Below are positions 35,787 through 46,846 of a stretch of DNA of 64,000 nucleotides, in pieces. The DNA comes from Dastarcus helophoroides. Its lineage: Eukaryota > Arthropoda > Insecta > Coleoptera > Bothrideridae. The translations under genes were made by a program, and so were the position numbers. Position 1 is the stretch's first letter. Each line of letters begins with the position of its first letter. The DNA lies in the NCBI GenBank assembly GCA_028583605.1, contig CM053327.1, forward strand, positions 42,298,059 through 42,362,058, in the 5' to 3' direction. The notes under the pieces are model-generated. The model was given only the letters and a program-made list of their open reading frames with translations, was not told the origin of the DNA and ran no database searches.

Positions 35787-38694
35787 CCAATCTTAAGAAA
35801 AAACATTTTGGAAAACTTTAAGAAATGTCGTAATTTCTAAAAAGTGGAATTGTAAAAGAGACGAAATTTCCAAAAAGAAATTTTTGTAAAAAGAGTTGTA
35901 AATTCCAGAACAAGTCGAATTCAGATAAAAAAAATGCAACTTTTAAAAATAATGACTCCAGAATTTTTATTTTATTTCAATTCTGTCATATTTTTGAAAT
36001 TTTTCAAGAAATCTCGCCTGGAGGGCTGCATGAATTTGTAGTTTAGTTTGCATTCTACTTGCATTTTTATTTTAAGTCCAAAAATTTCAATTCATATCTA
36101 TACTTCAAATTTAAATATTTAGTTTTTAATTTCTGCGAGTTTAAGCCAGCCATTAGAATCAAAATACTAAAATATAAAATTTTCAAAAAATAATACTTTT
36201 TAAAGGAAGTCAAAGGAAGTCCTTAATATAAATCATACTTTTAAAAAAGTCCGAATTTTGATAAAAAAATCGAAGATTTTTAAAATTACTGAAAATTTTG
36301 AGAAAGAGTAGCAATTTTGAAAAACGTGAAAATTCTGAAAATAAAATTAAAAATATTTTGAGGTGCCAAAAATTTTACATTTTCAGAAATAGGTGAAATT
36401 TGGGAAACGAAAAGATAGTCGAACTTTAAAAAAAAAAGCCAAAATTTCCAAAAGAAAAAGTTAATAATTTACAAAAAGTCAAAATCAAGTTAAGAATTGC
36501 AAAAAGTTAATTTCGAGAAAGCTAAAATGTACAAAAAATTCGAATTCTTTTGGGTAAATTTTCAGAGTTTTGAAAAAGTCAAATTTTGTTAAAAATTAAA
36601 TTGTAAAAAAATGAAACCTTCGAAACAGAAATGTCAATTTTTTAAATTTACAAAAAGTCAAAATTTCGACCAACAGTAGAAAATTTGAAGTCAAAATTTT
36701 GAAAAACAACATAGAATGTTAATTAAAATGGGAACTTGAAAAATGTGAAAATTTTGGTAAGTCGATTTTTTTAATAAATCGATGCTGGTTACAATCTTAA
36801 AATTTTGATAAAAAGGCGAAAATTTGAAAACAAAATTTTTGCAAAAAATAGAAATAATGGCAATTTTCAAATGTCGAAATTTACAAAATCATAATTTTCA
36901 TGAAAATCGAATTCATAAAAATGAATAAAAATAATGTTTGAAGGCCATCATTTCGAGGAAAAGCGTAGTTGTTTACAAAAAGGTCCAACTTTTGAAAAAA
37001 GCCAAAATTTTCATTAAAAAGAATTGAAAAAATTTCGAAAAATTATAAAAAAGTCGAAATTTTGAATCAAAGTATAAAATTTAAAAACATTCTTGAAAAA
37101 TAAAGTAAAAATTTCTAGAAAAAGCCAAAATTTTTAGTCAAAATTTTTAAAATAAGTAAAATAAAATTTTCAAAGGTAATCTGAAATTTTGAAGAAGATT
37201 CAAATTTTTAAAATAATTAAAAAAAATGCAAAAAAGTCAAAATTTTGAAATAAGTATCGAAATTCCCAAAATAAACAAAATTTAGAAAAGAAGCCAACAT
37301 TTTAAAGAAGAAATAGAAATTTTGAATAATTAAAATTAATTAATTGAATTAGAATAAAGGAAATTTTTAAATGTCGAAGTTTTAAAGAAGTTGTAATTTT
37401 CAACACAAAAAACTACAAACACTTAAAAATTTTCTAAAAAATCGTTACATTTTACCATAAATACGAAATTCTTAAAAAAATGGAATTCGTTTTTAAAAAA
37501 GTTTTTTATAGTCAACATTTTTGAAGAAATCGAGGTTTTCAGTCAGAATTTTCAAAAAACCTATACAATTTTGAAACAAGTTGGGAGTTTTAAATCGAAA
37601 CTCCGTGATTAAAATCAAAATTTCGAGAAAAAAGTCGGAATTTGAGAGAAAAGTCGAAATTTCGAGAAAAAAAGTCGAAGATTGAGAAAAACGCAAGTCG
37701 AAATTCCGAAAAAAAACTTGAAATTTGAGAAAAAAGTCAAAATTTCTGGAAAAATAGTCGACGTTTTGAATTTAAAGTCGAAATTTCGAGAAAATTGCAG
37801 TAATTTCTATATTAAGGTCAAAATTTCGTGAAAAAAGTCGGAATTTGAGAGAAAAGTCGAAATTTCGAGAAAAAAAGTCGAAGTTTGAGAAAAACGTAAT
37901 TCGAAATTGCGAGAAAAAACTCGAAATTTGAGAAAAAAGTCGAAATTTCTAGAAAAATAGTCGACATTTTGAGCTTAAAGTCGTAATTTCGAGAAAATTT
38001 AATAATTTCTATATTAAGGTCAATATTTCAAGAAAAAAGTCGATATTTGAAAAAATAGTCTAAAATTGAGAAAAGAAGAACGAAATTTCGAGAAAAAAGT
38101 CGAACTTTTCAGATTAAGGTCGAAATTTCAGAATAACATCAAAATTTCGAGAAAAAGTCGAAATTTCGGAATATTTCGAGAAAAAAATCGAAATTTCGGA
38201 ATATTTCGAGAAAAAAGTCGAAATTTGCGAAAAATGACAAGATTTCGAGAAAAAAAGTGTAAATTTGCGAAAAAAATTAAAATTTCGATCAAAAAAGGTC
38301 GAAATTTTGAGTATAAAGTCGAAATTTCGAGAGAAATGTCGAAATTTCGATATTAAGGTGAAAATTTCGAGAAAAAAGTCGATATTTGAGAAAGACGTCG
38401 AAAATTGAGAAGAAAAAAACAAAATTTCGAGAAAAAAGTCGAACTTTTCAGATTAAGGTCAAAAATTCGAGAAAATAGTCGAAATTTAAGAGTAACGTCG
38501 AAATTTTGAGAAAAAAGTTGAATATTTTAAATTAAAGTAAAATTTGCTTAGTGGTCAAATTTTGAAAAAGAAATTTTTCTTTTTTTTAAGAGAAAATCTA
38601 TATTTTAAAAACAGAAAAGTGCAAATTTAAGAAATTTTCAAAAAAAGATTCGAAATAGTTTAATTTACAAAAAGGTCAAAATGTTCAAAAATAG

Positions 38695-39377
38695 ATATTC
38701 TCTGTAATTTATTTGCGAAGTATTCATATTTTTTTATTCAGTTTATTGGCTTTTTCTTCGGCGGTCACTCCTTTCACAATCCTAAATTTCAGTACCTTCT
38801 ATTAAGGAATGGCAATCTGTTTTAGATTGCCGCAAACAGCGATTGCGTTGGATCTTGGTTTGTCAATCGCTGTTTGGGACTCAACACTGAAAAACACTTA
38901 AAACTATATTAAAAAGTCAAACGACGTAAAAAATAAATAACAACAAGATTATTCAAAATTTTAACGTTTCGGGCAGTGTTATTCTCTGCCCGTCGTCAGA
39001 AAACCAATTCAAATATATTCCTTTACAAAATTTTTTTGTAAGCTGTCAGAATTACTTTCTGACAGCTTACAAAAAAATTTTGTAAAGGAATATATTTGAA
39101 TTGGTTTTCTGACGACGGGCAGAGAATAACACTGCCCGAAACGTTAAAATTTTGAATAATCTTGTTGTTATTTATTTTTTACGTCGTTTGAATTTTAATA
39201 TAGTTTTAAGTGTTTTTCAGTGTTGAGTCCCAAACAGCGATTGACAAACCAAGATCCAACGCAATCGCTGTTTGCGGCAATCTAAAACAGATTGCCATTC
39301 CTTAATAGAAGGTACTGAAATTTAGGATTGTGAAAGGAGTGACCGGCGAAGAAAAAGCCAATAAACTGAATAAAAAA
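38695..39377. mobile_element. palindromic PLE terminal-repeat (R3) element
   Basis: Two roughly 330-bp arms in inverted orientation meet near 39058 around GACAGCTTACAAAAAAATTT. A perfect 14-bp duplication ATGTTCAAAAATAG flanks it (38681-38694 and 39378-39391). The arms match the non-coding segment attached to the PLE at 61845-62220. Hammerhead-like cores occur on both arms: 38966-38999 (minus) and 39109-39142 (plus). Confidence 0.8.
39105..39149 (+). ncRNA. hammerhead-like motif in PLE terminal repeat
   Basis: TTTT, CTGACGA, one C, stem GGGCAG/CTGCCC, GAAAC, GTT, AAAA. Helix I would be TTTT/AAAA, helix III only AC/GT. One extra nucleotide lies between CTGANGA and helix II compared with the textbook core. 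Hammerhead motifs are known from PLE terminal repeats; activity here is inferred. Confidence 0.5.
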
Positions 39378-41911
39378 ATGTTCAAAAATAGTCGAAATTT
39401 TATTGTCAAAATTTCCAAAAAGTTCGAAATTTTCAAAAAGTCAAAATTTTCAATAATTGCAACATTAAGAGGAGATAGAATTTCTCAAAATGGTTGAAAT
39501 TAAAAATAAGGGAAAGCTTCCAAAAAAAAATCAAAATATTGGGGATGAAAGGTCGAAAGTTTTAAAAAGGTTAAAATTATGAAAAACCTTCATTTCAGAA
39601 AGTTAAAATTTTCAATAAAAGTCGAATATTTTACATTAAAGTCTTTACAGAAAAAGTCGAAATTTCCAAAACCAGTCAAATATTTTAAATAAAAGTCAAA
39701 TTTATATAATGGTCGAAATTTTGCCAAAAGGTCGAAATTTTGCAAGAAGGTCCAAATTTTGCAAAAAGGTCGAAATTTTCAAAAAGTCAAAATTTTCAAT
39801 AATTGCAACATTAAGAGGAGATAGAATTTCTCAAAATGGTTGAAATTAAAAATAAGGGAAAGCTTCCAAAAAAAAAATCAAAATATTGGGGATGAAAGGT
39901 CGAAAGTTTTAAAAAGGTTAAAATTATGAAAAACCTTCATTTCAGAAAGTTAAAATTTTCAATAAAAGTCGAATATTTTACATTAAAGTCTTTACAGAAA
40001 AAGTCGAAATTTCCAAAACCAGTCAAATATTTTAAATAAAAGTCAAATTTATATAATGGTCGAAATTTTGCCAAAAGGTCGAAATTTTGCAAGAAGGTCC
40101 AAATTTTGCAAAAAGGTCGAAATTAGAAAAAAATGAAATTTTCAAAAAGTCAAAATTTTGAGAGAAAACCTAAATTTGAATCAAAGAAAAGTAAAAATTC
40201 ATCAAAAAAAGTCAAAATTTTTAACAAAAAAAAATAATTAAAATAATTGAATTTACAAGAAAGTCAAAATTTTGAAAGAAGGTCGAAATTTGGGGTCATA
40301 ATATTCAAAAGGTTCAAAATTTTAAAAAATCAAAATTTTCACAAAATGTAACGTTAAAAAAACATAGAAATTACCAAAAATGTCAACTTTTTGAAAAACG
40401 GTCGACATTTAGAGTCAAAAAGTCAAAATTTTTACCAGATGCAGCATTAAAAAAAGATAGAATTTTAAAAAAGAGTCCGAATGTCAAAATTTTGAATAAG
40501 ACGTCGAAATTTTTAAAAAAGTCGAAATTAAAAAGTAGGTCAAGGTTTTTAATAAAAAATGTCAAAATATTGGCGGTAAAAGGTCGAAATTTTCAAAAAA
40601 GGTAAAAATCTGGAAGACCTGAAATATTTCAGAAAAGTTGAAATTTTCAAAAAGTCGAAATTTTCAGAAAAAGTCGAATATTTTAAATGAAAGTCATAAT
40701 AATCGAAATTTGAGAAAAGGTCGAAAACTTTGAAAAAAAAATGAAATTTTCAAAACGTCAAAATTTTGAAAGAAGATCTAAATTTGAATCAAAGAAAAGT
40801 GAAAATTCATTAAAAAGAGTCAAAATGTTCAACAACAAAAATAATTAAAATAATTGAATTTACAAGAAAGTCAAAATTTTGAAAAAAGGTCGAAATTTGG
40901 GGTCAGAATGTTTAAAAGGTTCGAAATTTTAAAAAATCAAAATTTTCACAAAATGTAACGTTAAAAAACATAGAAATTTCCAAAAATGTCAACTTTTTGG
41001 AAAACGGTCGACATTTAGAGTCAAAAAGTCAAAATTTTTACCAGATGCAACATTAAAAATAGATAGAATTTTGAAAAAGAGTCCAAATGTCAAAATTTTG
41101 AATAAAACGTCGAAATTTTGAAAAAGGTCGAAATTGAAAAGTAGGTGAAAGTTTTTAATAAAAAAAGTCAAAATATTGGTGGTAAAAGGTCAAAATTTTC
41201 AAAAAAAAAAATTGTAATTTGTCAAAATTTTGAATAAAACGTCGAAATGTTGAAAAAAGTCGAAATTAAAAAGTAGGTGAAAGTTTTTAATAAAAAAAAA
41301 GTCAAAATATTGGCGGTAAAAGGTCGAAATTTTCAAAAAAGTTAAAAATCTGGAAGACCTGAAATATTTCAGAAAAGTTGAAATTTTCAAAACAAGTCGA
41401 ATATTTTAAATGAAAGTCAAACGTACATAATAATCGAAATTTGAGAAAAGGTCGAAAATTTTGAAAAAAAAATAAAATTTTCGAAGTCAAATCTAACGAT
41501 CATCGAACGATGAGAGTCGAAACTTAATGTAACTTTGCAGGTAGGATTCTTTTAGAGGAAATCTGTCAGTTTGACAGCGTCATAACGCGATAGGGCGCAA
41601 CTCCTTCTTTTCTCGGTTTCTCTGAGGTTGTAGATGCCAGATCTCCCCTATTTTACGAGTTCGTACAGGATATACTTCTTCTTTACGAGTTCTTCCATAT
41701 TTTGGCAAATTCGTATTTGGAAAAAAATTTCCCCTATTTTATAGTGCAACGGTAACACAAATTTCATAAATAAGAAAGCATATTTGATCCCCACCACCGC
41801 CTATTGCAGAGACAAATAAAAAAATTAAAACAAATGAGTTGATCAGTCAATTCGAGAAATTTAAAAACTTTCTTTAATTTTGCACAGTTTTCCTGTTAAA
41901 TTTTTCTTCTA

Positions 41912-43515
41912 CAGGGTGTTACAAAAGTCCGGGCCGCTACTTCAGGAGCATATTCTACACATTAAAATATGAAAAATGTTGAAATACATTTTTTTCTTTA
42001 AATTGCCTCCTAACGGAGATATGACCATTTAAAGATGGCGCCCCTAAAGTGGTTTTTTTACTACAAAAAGTTAACGGTTAGTAGCAAAGTCATGAAATTG
42101 GGCAAGCAGTTAAAGAATTGGATTAGGCATATTCTCATGTAACATATTTTTTAAATAAGCAGTAGCGTGGTGTGTAGGGGGTTGCCCGCGATTATTTTTT
42201 GCCCTAACTTTTTTGTATTGCAATATTTCGACACAAAAGTGCCATAATAGTAAAAAGCAACATTTTTTATACAAAAAAAGTACTCTTTCTCAAAGTCTCT
42301 AAAAGTAACCGTTTCCGAGAAAAAGACGTTTAAACAAAATTGTTGCATTTATTAGAATTCGTTTTGCAAATTTCTAATTTATCTACTACTGACTGCATTG
42401 ATATAAAAATAGTACAAAATTAAGAAAAAAAAAATCAAAGCAAGTGTTCGAAATTACTGCCCCCTGCAGCAATACATTGCTCGGCTCGTCTTCTAAGGGA
42501 ACTCCTTACTCTTTCGCAAATGCCTGGTGTATTGTGAATCTGGTTGAACCCATTTTCAATTCGTTCACGAAGATCATTGATATTGTCAACTGGTGTGGAG
42601 TAGACGATCTGCTTTAGATGTCCCCATAAGTAGAAATCGAGTGGGTTGAGGTCAGGAGACCTAGCTGGCCATGGTATCGGACCTCCTCGACCTATCCATC
42701 GTTGATGATAGTTGTTATTCAAAAATTCCCTAGCAACTGCACTAAAATGGGCAGGTGCCCCATCGTGCATTATCCACATTCGCTGTCTTGTTATGAGTGG
42801 AACATTTTCAAGTAACACGGGTAACTCTGTTTGCAAAAAATGTCTATATGATGCTCCTTTTAACCTATGAGGTATAAAAAACGTTCCAATTATAGAGTCC
42901 CCTATTATTCCTCCCCAAATGTTAAGTGAAAAATGTTGCTGATGTCTCGACTGAATAACTGCATTGGGATTTTCAACTTGCCACTGATGCATGTTGTGAA
43001 AGTTAAGTATCCCGTTTCTGGTAAAACCCGCTTCGCTCGTAAATAATATGAGCGATGGAAAGTTCTCTCTTATGCAATAGCCAGTTGCAAAATTCTATTC
43101 TTGGAGGATAATCAGCAGCAAGTAACCCTTGCACTCTTTGAAAATGATAGGGGTAAAATTGGTAAAATTTCAAAATTCGCCAGATAGTTACGTGATTTAC
43201 TCCTTCGGCTAAAGCAAGTTGTTTAGTGCTGACGCATGGATCTTCTTCAACTCGTTGAAGCACACGCTCCTCTAAATTAGCAACTTCTGCGTTTGGCCTT
43301 CCAACACGTTCGCCTTTGAAAACAAAATTTCCTGTTTCACATAAACGAGCATGAATTTTCTGGAACAATTTTTCTCCTGGTAGGTGTCTATTAGGAAAAC
43401 GTTCATATCTCCGTTAGGAGGCAATTTAAAGAAAAAAATGTATTTCAACATTTTTCATATTTTAATGTGTAGAATATGCCCCTGAAGTAGCGACCCGGAC
43501 TTTTGTGACACCCTG
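41912..43515 (-). mobile_element. IS630-Tc1-mariner element, DD41D type, inactive
   Basis: Inverted repeats of 113 bp (41912-42024 and 43403-43515) start CAGGGTGTYACAAAAGTCCG, and TA dinucleotides flank both ends (41910-41911, 43516-43517). The arms differ at only a few positions. Total length 1,604 bp. It encodes one broken transposase on the minus strand and is nested in the hAT-bounded unit. Confidence 0.92.
42435..43402 (-). pseudogene. mariner-like (DD41D) transposase, frameshifted and catalytically broken
   Basis: The N-terminal part (43003-43402) reads helix-turn-helix-like sequence (ERVLQRVEEDPCVSTKQLAL, GVNHVTIWRIL). The C-terminal part (42435-42992) carries WIMHDGAPAHFS and SPDLNPLDFYLWGHLK. 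Exactly 41 residues separate the Asp of HDGAP from the Asp of NPLDF, so DD41D. The two parts are in different frames; the break lies near 43045-43060. The first catalytic Asp, expected in FTDEA, reads FTSEA (Ser codon at 43035-43037). A clear ATG for the N-terminus is absent in frame. It is non-functional. Confidence 0.88.
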
Positions 43516-43517
43516 TA

Positions 43518-44230
43518 TAAATCGTGTTTAGAGAAAAATACAAATTTTATGGAAAAAAAATCAAAATTTCTTGGAAAAAATCGAAATTTGAGAAAAAATT
43601 TGAAATATCTTTACAAAAAGGTTGAAATTGAAATTTTACGAAAATAATCCCAAGACTTGGTTGTTATTTCATTTTAGAAAAATATCGAAATGCGATAGCA
43701 ATTAAAAATTAATTTTTTTCCTAAAGTTTCTTCGTTTTTTCAATATGTTGGAATTTTTATAGAAATTTTAGGGTTTTTTGCTAAACATTTTTATTAAAAT
43801 TAGAAAATAAAATGAACTATGAAATGTCAAAGTCTACTGAAAGAACTTGACATTTTTAAAGCAAATCAGAGGTACATAAAAAAATCTGGAGAAGCTGAAA
43901 TTCCAGAAGAAATTTTAAGGACAAAATTTCCAGAAAAAATAGGAATTTATAAAAAAATTCTTTTTATAAAATTTTTAGAAAAAATGGAAACTCCGCAGAT
44001 AAAATTAAAATTTTCTTAAATAAATCGAAATATCCAGAAGACTCTCAAAATTTTTATACAAAAAGTTGAAATTGAGATTTCAGGTAAAAACTCGAATATT
44101 CGCCATTAATTTTTTTAGACAAATATTAAAATGCAAGAAGAGTTGGATTTAGATGGTATTTTGAAATTTTAATTATTTTAGCAAAATGTTTACAAAAATT
44201 AGAAAAAAATTCACAGATTTCGCAATCCTT
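43518..44230 (+). repeat. purine-oriented low-complexity block
   Basis: TCGAAATTT-type filler right of the DD41D element; the element appears to have inserted into it. No gene seen. 44231-44988 is AT-rich unique sequence with no feature recognised. Confidence 0.5.
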
Positions 44231-45569
44231 GCAACCAACGGAGACATTGGAAATGATAACACCAAATAGAAACATAATTAACACTTTATTTAACATACAA
44301 GGTTATACAGGGTATTTACAAATTTCAAAGACAACGTTGGAAGTTGATTCGGAATGATAAATAAATACGAATTACGAAAAAAAATTAATAAAAAATGTTT
44401 ACTTTTCCAATTGCAGACTTTCAAAGTTGTTATAAAAAATAATTTAATTAATCATTTCATAACCTCTTTACCGATCGTGTTGAAATATGAAACCTTTATT
44501 TATTTAGATTATTAAGGCTAGAATCTTAGTGACGAAGACCCTTGTTTTATCCGACATCCCTTGTAATTCACCACGACAATTATCTATGTATCTTCGAAGT
44601 AGTAAATAATAATAATTATATAAAATATGTATTGATTTACAACAATACGTATTACGTTAATTCTGTAATAAACCTTGTGTTATTTATTATTATTATTTTG
44701 TTGTTGCTTAATTCGTGAAGTTTAATATTGTATAATCTTAAGTATAGATTTTATCTCATCATTTTTATATGTAATTATTCAAATTACAAGATGCTCTTTT
44801 TCAAAAAGTTTCGGACTATAAGGGAGAAGTACTCTATAGTTCGCCAAAATTGATTTTCCGATAACACCTTCCAAACATTTTTAGACGGGTCTACTGCATT
44901 CCGAATATTGGGCTAGAAATCTGAACTGCCGATGTCGATCACTATTCGGGTATTTAAATTGATTGTTGTTAAATATTCGAAGGAACAGTACACTATGAGG
45001 CGCCGTTCACAACATAATTATTTTTCATGAATATTTAATAAATCAAACAATATATGTAAAATTTTAAATTAAATATAGTTTCGTTCTTGAAATATACTTC
45101 ATTTCTGTAAAAATGAATATTTATATTCTCCTGATAGAAATTTTACATAAATCTATTTAAATATTTTATATGAAAGTTTTATGTGGTTTTAAAAATATTT
45201 ATATAAACTGCGATACATGAAACAACCGTGAGAGGCGATAGTAGCCGCACGAATCGGGCATGGAGTATGGTATTATTTATATATCAATTTTATTTTTCGT
45301 TGTCGCCACCTGAATCTTGATTATATTTACATATTTATCAATAGCACTAAAATCTGACATAAAAAGTGACAGCATGCTGCTAATAATAATAATAATAATA
45401 ATAACAAAATAATAATAATTAAATAAATAATAAAATAAAAAAAGTTTCAAACCTTAATTTAAGTTCCAGCGCTTCTAGCACCCGCTACGGTGGTTTGATA
45501 TATCACACTTTATATACTATAATGCACAGACCAATAGGTTTGAACATTTATTAGATTCGAAGTTTGGAA

Positions 45570-45612
45570 ACCAAATACCGGTTTCGATCTTGTTAGATCT
45601 CGTCAGTTTGGT
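45570..45612 (-). ncRNA. type-I hammerhead ribozyme, R1 (inverted leading unit)
   Basis: The same 43-nt motif on the opposite strand, with core 45581-45606 and all conserved bases intact, including the GTA triplet. Confidence 0.82.
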
Positions 45613-46007
45613 ATATCCAACTCGAATGCTAATAAATGTTCCGAGATCTAACAAGATCGAAACCGGTATTTGGTTTCCAAACTTCGAATCTAATAAATGT
45701 TCAAACCTATTGGTCTGTGCATTATAGAATCCTTGTCTTCTGGGAACTCTCCTAGAGAGCAACCGCTTCGCTAGGTGGCAGTGTTTCAACTGTTGGTAGT
45801 TCAGCTACCTATGATTCACATACACGCCTGGAGGGCTGCATGAATTTGTAGTCTGGGTTGCATTCTTCTTGCATACGACATTGTTGGCGATGGCCATAGT
45901 TTCTCTATGGACCAATAGGTGGTAGTACTAAAAAGTCACCCGCTCGACGCCTGTGAAAGTTTTAGTACTTACTTGTCGGAACATTTATTAGCATTCGAGT
46001 TGGATAT

Positions 46008-46050
46008 ACCAAACTGACGAGATCTAACAAGATCGAAACCGGTATTTGGT
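46008..46050 (+). ncRNA. type-I hammerhead ribozyme, R1 (tandem copy 1)
   Basis: ACCAAA (helix I), CTGACGA, GATC, loop TAACAA, GATC (helix II), GAAAC, C, GGT (helix III ACC/GGT without loop), A, then TTTGGT (helix I). Every conserved core position is present. The cleavage triplet is GTA, with the predicted cut after 46044. Helix I extends outward by further pairing (CATTTATTAG... with CTAATAAATG...) after a small internal loop, the place where natural hammerheads make loop contacts. Confidence 0.88.
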
Positions 46051-46383
46051 TTCCAAACTTCGAATCTAATAAATGTTCAAACCTATTGGTCTGTGCATTA
46101 TAGAATCCTTGTCTTCTGGGAACTCTCCTAGAGAGCAACCGCTTCGCTAGGTGGCAGTGTTTCAACTGTTGGTAGTTCAGCTACCTATGATTCACATACA
46201 CGCCTGGAGGGCTGCATGAATTTGTAGTCTGGGTTGCATTCTTCTTGCATACGACATTGTTGGCGATGGCCATAGTTTCTCTATGGACCAATAGGTGGTA
46301 GTACTAAAAAGTCACCCGCTCGACGCCTGTGAAAGTTTTAGTACTTACTTGTCGGAACATTTATTAGCATTCGAGTTGGATAT

Positions 46384-46426
46384 ACCAAACTGACGAGATC
46401 TAACAAGATCGAAACCGGTATTTGGT
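46384..46426 (+). ncRNA. type-I hammerhead ribozyme, R1 (tandem copy 2)
   Basis: Identical in all paired and core positions to the copy 376 bp upstream. Predicted cut after 46420, so 46045-46420 would be released as a 376-nt monomer. A loopless 3-bp helix III is poorly stable alone; in known metazoan examples such ribozymes work better as dimers, which a tandem array supplies. Confidence 0.88.
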
Positions 46427-46846
46427 TTCCAAACTTCGAATCTAATAAATGTTCAAACCTATTGGTCTGTGCATTATAGAATCCTTGTCTTCTGGGAACT
46501 CTCCTAGAGAGCAACCGCTTCGCTAGGTGGCAGTGTTTCAACTGTTGGTAGTTCAGCTACCTTATGATTCACATACACGCCTGGAGGGCTGCATGAATTT
46601 GTAGTCTGGGTTGCATTCTTCTTGCACACTTTATATAAATATTTTTGAAATCACATAAAATCTTTATGAGATATTTAAGAATATTTATATAAAATTTTTA
46701 ACAGAAGATTAAAATATCCATATTCATTAAAATTAAATATACAGCAAGAAATAAATAATATATAATTTCAAATTTAATATAAATTGTTTGATTTATTAAA
46801 TATTCATAAAAAATTATTATGTCCTGAACGGCACCTCATACTACAC

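Larger units (their letters stand above)
35800..41500 (+). repeat. purine-oriented TCGAAATTT low-complexity block
   Basis: Same word family as 540-4700. At 37620-38510 it becomes almost periodic (GTCGAAATTTCGAGAAAAAA). Larger tandem duplications: a near-identical 346-bp pair (about 39432-39777 and 39778-40123), and a roughly 606-bp pair (about 40260-40700 and 40866-41340). A 50-bp R1 fragment sits at 36015-36064. No gene. Confidence 0.75.
45517..46624. mobile_element. R1 retrozyme-like tandem array
   Basis: Starts with an inverted (minus) partial unit to about 45644, then nearly three plus-oriented units with an exact 376-bp period. The direct repeat CACACTTTATATA flanks it (45504-45516 and 46625-46637). 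Unit landmarks: GAATCCTTGTCTTCTGGGAA, AGAGAGCAACCGCTTCGCTA, GCCTGGAGGGCTGCATGAAT and CGATGGCCATAGTTTCTC. Units are almost identical. Three intact hammerheads are listed separately. No protein is encoded. Confidence 0.88.
44994..46840. mobile_element. long-TIR non-autonomous DNA element (MITE-like) carrying an R1 array
   Basis: Inverted arms of about 210 bp: 44994-45205 (TATGAGGCGCCGTTCA...) and 46630-46840 (its complement, TATGAGGTGCCGTTCA...). TACAC occurs at both outer edges (44989-44993, 46842-46846), a possible 5-bp duplication. Without the R1 insertion it is roughly 740 bp, with an (ATA)n tract (about 45389-45450) and no coding potential. Confidence 0.6.

Noticed and set aside
39060..39400. 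tRNA-derived SINE for the R3 repeats
   Set aside because: No A-box/B-box pair was found, and the sequence is attached to PLE coding DNA at 61845-62227.
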